From: JANYIP01 sp031394045
Lineage (GTDB): Bacteria > Actinomycetota > Actinomycetes > Prado026
Direction of reading: 5' to 3'
Assembly (NCBI GenBank): GCA_031394045.1
Contig: JANMWN010000371.1
Span: forward strand, 1-5,101
Length of the DNA stretch: 5,101 nt
The translations under genes and the position numbers were made by a program. The stretch's first letter is position 1; each line of letters opens with the position of its first letter. Positions 1-5,101 of this stretch are shown here, piece by piece. The notes below the pieces were generated by a model. It was not told the origin of the DNA. It worked only from the letters and a program-made list of their open reading frames with translations, and did not search any database.

Positions 1-3000
1 CGTCTTGACAGGCAACGGGTACAGCCGTTCGAGCCGAATGATCGCGGTGTCGGTGATGCCCTTGGCGATCCGCTCGGCGTCGAGGTCGTAGTAGACCTTG
101 CCGGTGCACAGGACCGCCCGGCGTACGGCCGCGGGGTCGACCTTGTCGTCGGTGAGGATCGCCCGGAAGTGCCCTGTGGTGAAGTCGGTCTTGGCAGAGG
201 CCGCAACCTTGGAGCGCAGCAACGACTTCGGGGTGAACACGATGAGCGGGCGGTGCAGCTCGGAGTGCACCTGCCAGCGCAGCAGGTGGAAGTACGACGC
301 CGGCGTCGAGGGCATGGCGACCGTCATGTTGTCCTGCGCGCACAGCTGCAGGAAGCGCTCGATCCGCGCCGACGAGTGGTCGGGACCCTGGCCCTCGTAC
401 CCGTGCGGCAGCAGAAGGACGAGCGACGAGCGCTGTGCCCACTTCTGCTCGCCCGAAGCGATGAACTCGTCGACGATCGTCTGCGCGCCGTTGACGAAGT
501 CGCCGAACTGGGCCTCCCACAGGACCAGGGCGTCCGGCCGGGCCACCGAGTAGCCGTACTCGAAGCCCATCGCCGCGAACTCCGAGAGCGGGGAGTCGTA
601 GACGTAGAGCTTGCCGCCGCCCGGCGCGTAGCACTGCTTGAGCGGCTTGTACTGCCAGCCGGTGACGCGGTCCACGATGACGATGTGGCGGTGCCCGAAC
701 GTACCCCTGCGGGAGTCCTGCCCGGCGAGGCGGACCGCGACCCCCTCGGTGAGCAGCGAGCCGAAGGCCAGTGCCTCGCCCATGCCGTAGTCGATCTGGT
801 CGTTGTGGACCATGTCGGCCCGACGTTGCAGCTGCGGGGCCAGTCGCGGGTGCAGGGTGAAGCCCTCGGGCATCTGCAGCTGCGAGTCGACGACGCGCTG
901 GACGACCTCGTCGGTGATAGCGGTGGGCACGTCGGCGGCGGACTGGCGGACCGGAGCCAGCTGGTCTGCACGCTGGACCTGGCCGGCGGTGGCACTGAGG
1001 GGCTCGCCCTCAAGCCCGTCGCGGGTCTCCTGGAACACCTTCTCGAGCTGGCCCTGGTAGTCGCGCAGGGCCTGCTCGGCCTCCTCGACCGTGATGTCAC
1101 CGCGGCCGATCAGCGCCTCGGTGTACTGCTTGCGCACGGACCGCTTCTTGTCGATCAGGTTGTACATCAGCGGCTGCGTCAGCGACGGGTCGTCGGCCTC
1201 GTTGTGGCCTCGACGGCGGTAGCAGACCATGTCGATGACGACGTCCTTGTTGAACGCCTGCCGGAACTCGAAGGCCAGGTGCGCCACCCGTACGCAGGCC
1301 TCGGGGTCGTCGCCGTTGACGTGGAAGATCGGGGCCTGGATGGTTCGCGCGACGTCGGTGGCGTACGTCGACGACCGGCTTGACTCCGGCGAGGTGGTGA
1401 AGCCGACCTGGTTGTTGACGACGACGTGGATCGTGCCGCCGGTGCGGTAGCCCTTGAGCTGGCTGAGCTCGAGGGTCTCGGCCACGACGCCCTGCCCGGC
1501 GAACGCCGCGTCACCGTGCATGAGGACCGGCAGGATCGGGAACTCCAGGCCGCGTTCGAGCAGGTCCTGCTTGGCGCGAACGAAACCTTCGAGCACCGGG
1601 TCGACGGCCTCGAGGTGGCTGGGGTTGGAGACCAGGGAGACCTTCGTGCTCAGGCCGTCGTCGGAGGTGAAGACGCCCTCGGCGCCGAGGTGGTACTTCA
1701 CGTCGCCGGAGCCGTGGGCGCTCTTGGGGTCCAGGTTGCCCTCGAACTCGCTGAAGATCTGCCCGTAGCTCTTGCCCACGATGTTGGCCAGCACGTTGAG
1801 GCGGCCGCGGTGCGGCATCCCGATGCAGACCTCCTCGATGCCGGCGCGCGCGGCCGAGCCGAGGATGCCGTCGACCAGGGCGACGACGGTCTCGGCACCT
1901 TCGAGCGAGAAGCGCTTCTGGCCGACGTACTTGGTCTGCAGGAAGGTCTCGAAGGCCTCGGCGGCGTTGAGCCGGCGCAGGATCCGGAGCTGCTCGCTGC
2001 TCTCGGTACGAGCCTGGGGCCGCTCGACCCGTGCCTGCAGCCACTCGCGCTGCTCGGGGTCCTGGATGTGCATGTACTCGATGCCCACGGTCCGGCAGTA
2101 CGAGTCGCGCAGGACGCCGAGGATCTTGCGGAGCTGCGCGAAGGCCTGCCCTCCGAAGCCGCCGGTGGGGAACTCGCGGTCGAGGTCCCAGAGCGTCAGC
2201 CCGTGCCGGGTCACGTCGAGGTCGGGGTGGTGGCGCTGCTCGTACTCCAGCGGGTTCGTGTCGGCCATCAGGTGACCGCGGACCCGGTAGGCGTGGATGA
2301 GCTCCTGGACCCGGGCGACCTTGTTGATGTCGTCGGCGTGGGAGGCGGGGATGTCTCGCGCCCAGCGGATCGGCTCGTAGGGGATCCGCAGCGACGCGAA
2401 GACCTCGTCGTAGAAGTCGTCGCCCAGCAGCATCTCGTGCACCAGCCCCAGGAACTGGCCGGACTGGGCGCCCTGGATGATGCGGTGGTCGTAGGTCGAG
2501 GTGAGCGTCATGATCTTGCTGATCGCCAGCCGCGACAACGTCTCGGGCGAGGCGCCCTGATACTCGGCGGGGTAGTCCATCGCGCCGACGCCGACGATGC
2601 AGCCCTGGCCCGACATCAGCCGGGGGACCGAGTGGACGGTGCCGATCGTGCCGGGGTTCGTCAGGCTGATCGTCGTGCCCTGGAAGTCCTCGACGGTGAG
2701 CTTGCTCTGCCGGGCCTTGCGGACGATGTCCTCGTACGCCGACCAGAACTGGCTGAAGTCCATCGTGTCGGCGCCCTTGATGGCCGGCACGAGCAGCTGG
2801 CGGGAGCCGTCGGGCTTGGTCATGTCGATCGCCAGGCCGAAGTTGATGTGCTCGGGCTGGATCACCGAGGGCTTGCCGTCGACCTCGGTGTAGCCGTAGT
2901 TCATCTCGGGCATCGCCTTGAGCGCGCGCACGACGGCCCAGCCGATCAGGTGCGTGAACGACACCTTGCCGCCCCTGGAGCGGGCGAGGTAGTTGTTGAG

Positions 3001-3414
3001 CACGATGCGGTTGTCGATCAGCAGCTTGGCCGGCACCGCGCGTACGGACGTCGCGGTCGGGACGGTGAGGCTGCTCTCCATGTTGGCGACGACGCGGGCG
3101 GCCGAGCCGCGAAGGGGGACGGTCTCACCGGCGGACGCCGGCTTGTCCGGGGTCGTGGCTGCGGCCGGCTCGGCAACGACTGTGGCCGTGGTGGGCGCGG
3201 GGCCGGGGGCCGACCCGTTGGGATCGGTCGTGGCTGCTGGCTCCGGGGGGCGGGGCAGGGTCAGGTCGACCGGCTGGTAGTCGGTGAAGAAGTCCCACCA
3301 GGCGGGGTCGACCGAGTTCTTGTCGTCGAGGTACTGCTGGTAGATCTCGTCGACGAGCCACTCGTTCGGGCCGAAGCCGGCCATCGGGTTGCTCGGGGGT
3401 GCCTGTGACGACAC
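1..3414 (-). CDS. kgd: Multifunctional 2-oxoglutarate decarboxylase/dehydrogenase E1 with fused succinyltransferase-type domain (3' end cut by window)
   Basis: This ThDP enzyme decarboxylates 2-oxoglutarate and, with a lipoyl-bearing E2 and lipoamide dehydrogenase, yields cytosolic succinyl-CoA for the TCA cycle; actinobacterial relatives also form 2-hydroxy-3-oxoadipate. Seen: an N-terminal E1 segment (about residues 14-43, FGPNEWLVDEIYQQY then WWDFF); a Pro/Ala/Thr-rich linker (about 48-98); an acyltransferase-type domain (about 99-330) with NPGTIGT at 253-259 and DHRIIQGA at 309-316; then the E1 body from about 360. The E1 body has IGMPHRGR (531-538), a ThDP/Mg site from GDAAF (634-638) to NN (667-668), YRRRGHNE (732-739), GQDSRRGTF (898-906) and FGDFVNGAQ. 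There is no lipoyl domain, as is usual for this family. GTG at 3414 is chosen because AGGCGG lies 6 bases upstream; ATG at 3384 (residue 11) and TTG at 3486 are alternatives. No stop occurs over 1138 codons, and about 80 C-terminal residues are missing. In mycobacteria and corynebacteria the orthologue is inhibited by the FHA protein GarA/OdhI; that regulator is not in this window. Confidence 0.97.
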   Translation of the reverse strand, partial: MSSQAPPSNPMAGFGPNEWLVDEIYQQYLDDKNSVDPAWWDFFTDYQPVDLTLPRPPEPAATTDPNGSAPGPAPTTATVVAEPAAATTPDKPASAGETVPLRGSAARVVANMESSLTVPTATSVRAVPAKLLIDNRIVLNNYLARSRGGKVSFTHLIGWAVVRALKAMPEMNYGYTEVDGKPSVIQPEHINFGLAIDMTKPDGSRQLLVPAIKGADTMDFSQFWSAYEDIVRKARQSKLTVEDFQGTTISLTNPGTIGTVHSVPRLMSGQGCIVGVGAMDYPAEYQGASPETLSRLAISKIMTLTSTYDHRIIQGAQSGQFLGLVHEMLLGDDFYDEVFASLRIPYEPIRWARDIPASHADDINKVARVQELIHAYRVRGHLMADTNPLEYEQRHHPDLDVTRHGLTLWDLDREFPTGGFGGQAFAQLRKILGVLRDSYCRTVGIEYMHIQDPEQREWLQARVERPQARTESSEQLRILRRLNAAEAFETFLQTKYVGQKRFSLEGAETVVALVDGILGSAARAGIEEVCIGMPHRGRLNVLANIVGKSYGQIFSEFEGNLDPKSAHGSGDVKYHLGAEGVFTSDDGLSTKVSLVSNPSHLEAVDPVLEGFVRAKQDLLERGLEFPILPVLMHGDAAFAGQGVVAETLELSQLKGYRTGGTIHVVVNNQVGFTTSPESSRSSTYATDVARTIQAPIFHVNGDDPEACVRVAHLAFEFRQAFNKDVVIDMVCYRRRGHNEADDPSLTQPLMYNLIDKKRSVRKQYTEALIGRGDITVEEAEQALRDYQGQLEKVFQETRDGLEGEPLSATAGQVQRADQLAPVRQSAADVPTAITDEVVQRVVDSQLQMPEGFTLHPRLAPQLQRRADMVHNDQIDYGMGEALAFGSLLTEGVAVRLAGQDSRRGTFGHRHIVIVDRVTGWQYKPLKQCYAPGGGKLYVYDSPLSEFAAMGFEYGYSVARPDALVLWEAQFGDFVNGAQTIVDEFIASGEQKWAQRSSLVLLLPHGYEGQGPDHSSARIERFLQLCAQDNMTVAMPSTPASYFHLLRWQVHSELHRPLIVFTPKSLLRSKVAASAKTDFTTGHFRAILTDDKVDPAAVRRAVLCTGKVYYDLDAERIAKGITDTAIIRLERLYPLPVKT

Positions 3415-3420
3415 TGCTGA

Positions 3421-3426
3421 CCGCCT
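3421..3426 (-). promoter_or_regulatory. Probable ribosome binding site of kgd
   Basis: The minus strand reads AGGCGG ending 6 bases before the GTG at 3414. It is a moderate, not perfect, Shine-Dalgarno match. It supports GTG 3414 over the internal ATG at 3384, which is preceded by CAACCCG with no purine-rich site at a suitable distance. Confidence 0.55.
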
Positions 3427-3448
3427 GCTTCCGGACGCGATGGCCTCT

Positions 3449-3490
3449 GCTTCTTGAACCTGCCAAGACGCTGCATGAACCTCCAAAGAC
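3449..3490 (-). repeat. Tandem pair of 21-base imperfect direct repeats upstream of kgd
   Basis: On the minus strand, 3490-3470 (GTCTTTGGAGGTTCATGCAG then C) is followed without a gap by 3469-3449 (GTCTTGGCAGGTTCAAGAAG then C). Aligned without gaps they agree at 17 of 21 positions, sharing GTCTT, AGGTTCA and AGC. A period of 21 bases equals two DNA turns, so two proteins bound here would face the same side. The second copy also contains a small inverted repeat, TCTTG-N7-CAAGA (3468-3452). The position between the permease stop and the kgd ribosome binding site suits an operator, but I do not recognise a known regulator's site. Confidence 0.6.
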
Positions 3491-3495
3491 TATCT

Positions 3496-3517
3496 CCGTG
3501 CCCCCTGGGCGGAACGG
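3496..3517 (-). terminator. Weak hairpin just after the permease stop, possible terminator
   Basis: Directly after the permease TGA the minus strand can pair CCGT with ACGG and, inside a 3-base bulge (TCC), GCCC with GGGC around an AGG loop. This gives eight base pairs, all but one of them G-C, without a following U-run (AGATAGTCTTT). Many actinobacterial terminators lack U-tracts, so partial termination is possible, but read-through into kgd cannot be excluded. Confidence 0.3.
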
Positions 3518-4180
3518 TCACGTCACGTCCTGGCGGAGCGTGGTGCGCGCCGCGACGGCTGCGAAGACGCCGGCGTACGCCAGCAGGACGACCGCGCCGG
3601 CCCACGTGGAGAGCAGGTGGCCGCCGTTGAACGAGGTGGCCTGGAGCGTCCATTGGAGGGCGCCGCCCGGCAACCACTTGCCCACGGCCGGGGCGAAGGC
3701 GACCACGAGCGCCTCGATCACGACGGCCCAGAGCAGCCCGCCGATGATCGCGGCCACCTGGTTGCGTACGAGTGCGCCGACCGAGACTCCGACAACGGCG
3801 AACAGGGCGTACCCGAGCACCGTCCCGGCGGAGATCTGCACGACGGTGGACGCACTGACGGGTGCGTGCGGCTTGAAGGTGAGCAGCGCGGTGGCCAGCC
3901 CGGCCGAGAACCCGGCGCAGACAACGCCGATCACCAGCCCGAACGCCGCGTGCACAACGAGCTTGGCGGTCAGGACCCGCCCGCGGCGGGGAGTGACCAG
4001 GAAGGTGGGCGTCACCGTCTGGTACCGGTACTCGCTGGTCATCCCGAGGATCCCCGCGACCAGCACGATCGCCGACGCCGATCCTGCGCCGGCGATGTAC
4101 CCCACGCACCCCGCCATCAGCGCGAGCGCGACCCGGGTGCTGGTGATCTTGAGCAGCTCGGATCGCAGGAGGCCTCTCAC
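3518..4180 (-). CDS. ABC-2 type transporter permease, short form
   Basis: This 220-residue integral membrane protein should form the channel of an exporter with the ATPase coded just before it; the substrate is unknown. It opens with RSELLKITSTR, the cytoplasmic start typical of actinobacterial ABC-2 permeases, and carries the family hallmark GMTSEYRYQT...TPTFLVTPRRGRVLTAKL at about 46-74. Hydrophobic stretches lie at about 17-47, 75-99, 114-137, 141-163 and 194-211. The first is one long stretch where relatives, as I recall them, have two helices with a sizeable outer loop between, so this gene looks shortened by roughly 40-50 residues, in frame. The GTG start at 4180 overlaps the ATPase stop (GTGA) and has GGAG 7 bases upstream, which points to translational coupling. 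The stop is TGA at 3520-3518. The ABC-2 permease call is firm; any substrate would be a guess. Confidence 0.9.
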   Translation of the reverse strand: MRGLLRSELLKITSTRVALALMAGCVGYIAGAGSASAIVLVAGILGMTSEYRYQTVTPTFLVTPRRGRVLTAKLVVHAAFGLVIGVVCAGFSAGLATALLTFKPHAPVSASTVVQISAGTVLGYALFAVVGVSVGALVRNQVAAIIGGLLWAVVIEALVVAFAPAVGKWLPGGALQWTLQATSFNGGHLLSTWAGAVVLLAYAGVFAAVAARTTLRQDVT

Positions 4181-5101
4181 GACCGGGCTCCGTCTCGTTT
4201 GCCTGGCGCGTCCGGCGCGTCCGGCGCGTCCGGGGCATCGGCTGTCAGGGCCAGGAAGACGTCCTCGAGGTCGGTGCGCTCCTCGCGCAGCTCGTGCAGC
4301 TCGGCGCCGGCACGCAACGCCGCGCGGCCGACCAGGGCCATCGGCATCCCCTCGACGGTGAGCTCGTGGTCGCCGACCAGGCGGGTGCCGGAGGGGCGGT
4401 GACCGTCCACCCCGTCGGCCAGCGCTGCAGCCAGCCGTACGGCGTCGGGGGAGCGGACCAGCACGTGCGCGGAGCGGCTGGCCACCAGGTCCTCCAGCGG
4501 GCAGGCGCGGACCAGCCGGCCCCTGGCCAGGATCACCACGTCGTCGACGGTCTGCTCGACCTCGACCAGGACGTGGCTCGAGACGAGCACCGTGCGCCCC
4601 GTCGAGGCCAGGTGGCGCAGGAAGCCACGCAGCCAGGCGATCCCCTCGGGGTCGAGCCCGTTGGCCGGTTCGTCGAGCAGCAGCACCTTGGGGTCGCCGA
4701 GGAGGGCTCCGGCCAGCGCCAGCCGCTGACGCATCCCGAGCGAGAACCCCTGGATCCGGCGCTTGGCGGCCTCGTCGAGGCCGACCTGGGCAAGCACCTC
4801 GTCGGCGCGCTTCTCGGGCAGCTCGCCGGCGAGGCAGAGCACCCGGAGCTGGTCCCTGGCCGAACGCCCGGGGTGGAAGCTCGAGGACTCCAGCGAGGCG
4901 CCGACCGTACGTACGGGGTCGGGCAGGTCCGCGTACGGGACGCCGGAGATCGTGGCGGTGCCCGAGCTCGGGCGGACCAGGCCGAGCAGCATCCGCAGGG
5001 TGGTGGTCTTGCCGGCTCCGTTCGGCCCGAGGAAGCCGGTGACCGTGCCGGGCTGGACGGTGAACGAGAGGTCCTCGACAGCGCGGACGGCGCCGAACTG
5101 C
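4177..5101 (-). CDS. ABC transporter ATP-binding protein (5' end cut by window)
   Basis: This is the cytoplasmic motor subunit that hydrolyses ATP to drive the ABC-2 permease coded immediately downstream. The frame is open to the window edge; 307 residues are visible starting QFGAVRAVEDLSF, so about ten N-terminal residues are missing. Numbered from the first visible codon (base 5100) it has Walker A GPNGAGKTTT (25-34), a signature FSLGMRQR (119-126) in place of LSGGQ, Walker B VLLLDEP (139-145), D-loop NGLDPEG (147-153) and the switch histidine in SSH (176). The Q-loop region reads GASLESSSFHPGR, with Glu near 71 where many ATPases have Gln. These features place it with BcrA/drug-export-type ATPases; an antibiotic or lipid substrate is possible but not shown. 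The C-terminal part (about 200-290) is the usual accessory region ending in TDLEDVFLAL, followed by an unusual Asp-Ala-Pro repeat tail. It shares 4 bases with the permease start. Confidence 0.95.
   Translation of the reverse strand, partial: QFGAVRAVEDLSFTVQPGTVTGFLGPNGAGKTTTLRMLLGLVRPSSGTATISGVPYADLPDPVRTVGASLESSSFHPGRSARDQLRVLCLAGELPEKRADEVLAQVGLDEAAKRRIQGFSLGMRQRLALAGALLGDPKVLLLDEPANGLDPEGIAWLRGFLRHLASTGRTVLVSSHVLVEVEQTVDDVVILARGRLVRACPLEDLVASRSAHVLVRSPDAVRLAAALADGVDGHRPSGTRLVGDHELTVEGMPMALVGRAALRAGAELHELREERTDLEDVFLALTADAPDAPDAPDAPGKRDGARS
4188..4191 (-). promoter_or_regulatory. Ribosome binding site of the permease, inside the ATPase gene
   Basis: GGAG on the minus strand sits 7 bases before the GTG at 4180, within the last codons of the ATPase gene. 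With the GTGA overlap it fixes the permease start and suggests the two proteins are made in a coupled way. Confidence 0.7.
4205..4240 (-). repeat. 9-base tandem repeats coding an Asp-Ala-Pro tail
   Basis: On the plus strand GGCGCGTCC occurs three times without gaps (4205-4213, 4214-4222, 4223-4231), followed by a degenerate fourth unit (GGGGCATCG). Because the unit is three codons long it keeps the reading frame and gives four Asp-Ala-Pro units near the ATPase C-terminus, before the final GKRDGARS. The exact identity of three units suggests recent slippage expansion. Confidence 0.85.

Larger units (their letters stand above)
3415..3517 (-). promoter_or_regulatory. Intergenic leader of kgd, likely holding its promoter
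   Basis: These 103 bases separate the permease stop from the kgd start and are visibly less GC-rich than the flanking genes, as promoter regions tend to be. On the minus strand TAGTCT (3492-3487) fits the loose actinobacterial -10 pattern TAnnnT, but I find no convincing -35 hexamer at 16-19 bases; the nearest GTGACC-like stretch is too far. If used, the -10 would put the transcript start near 3480 and leave a leader of about 65 bases. Promoter presence is an inference from the context; the exact element is uncertain. Confidence 0.35.

Noticed and set aside
1..60. Apparent end of kgd at the window edge
   Set aside because: The frame is still open at base 1 and is in the middle of a conserved region (RLERLYPLPVK), so this is window truncation, not a broken gene.
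169..1383. Plus-strand open frame of 404 codons opposite the 3' part of kgd
   Set aside because: It lies in the same antisense frame as the 660-codon one and ends only where kgd uses a TCA serine codon (1381-1383). It has no family motif.
3384..3384. ATG at 3384 as the kgd start
   Set aside because: It is possible, but it lacks a ribosome binding site, and GTG at 3414 has AGGCGG at a good distance and adds only ten residues ahead of the conserved segment.
1426..3408. Plus-strand open frame of 660 codons opposite kgd
   Set aside because: It is codon-aligned antisense to kgd in GC-rich DNA, where the opposite frame is often open because Ser (TCA), Leu (TTA, CTA) codons are rare. Its product is rich in low-complexity Gly/Ala/Val/Asp/Arg with no recognisable domain.
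3125..3466. Possible small minus-strand gene overlapping the kgd start
   Set aside because: It is out of frame with kgd, which has a convincing N-terminus here (FGPNEWLVDEIYQQY). The shadow product is Arg/Pro-rich without motifs.
3261..4238. Minus-strand open frame of 325 codons across the permease and the intergenic gap
   Set aside because: It is a shifted frame over the permease and ATPase tail; its Arg/Pro/Ala-rich sequence has no membrane or domain pattern, whereas the permease frame has clear family hallmarks.

Overview
The window is GC-rich with a strong bias for G/C in third codon positions, GTG starts and tight gene packing. The main protein resembles the fused 2-oxoglutarate decarboxylase/dehydrogenase found in actinobacteria. 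I infer an actinobacterium, probably of the Nocardioides/Propionibacteriales kind; the genus is a guess from protein resemblance, not a measurement.

All three recognisable genes lie on the minus strand, so the reading order runs from high to low coordinates. First comes an ABC-2 type exporter pair: an ATP-binding protein (5101 down to 4177, with about its first ten residues outside the window), overlapped by 4 bases (GTGA) by its membrane permease (4180 to 3518). A gap of 103 bases follows. It holds a weak hairpin just after the permease stop, a tandem pair of 21-base imperfect direct repeats, and a ribosome binding site. Then comes kgd (sucA/odhA type), a multifunctional 2-oxoglutarate decarboxylase/dehydrogenase E1 with a fused succinyltransferase-like domain, read from a GTG at 3414 to the window edge at base 1. 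It gives 1138 residues, with roughly the last 80 missing. The frame is uninterrupted; I translated it codon by codon.

The Kgd protein is the entry enzyme of the succinyl-CoA branch of the TCA cycle. The ABC pair should form one exporter of unknown substrate. Nothing in the sequence ties transport to the TCA enzyme beyond same-strand adjacency.

No mobile element, CRISPR array, RNA gene or clearly new system is visible. The points most worth a second look are a permease that seems to lack the usual loop between its first two membrane segments, the 21-base tandem repeat upstream of kgd, and a four-fold Asp-Ala-Pro tail on the ATPase coded by 9-base DNA repeats. Long open frames on the plus strand opposite kgd are judged to be composition shadows.
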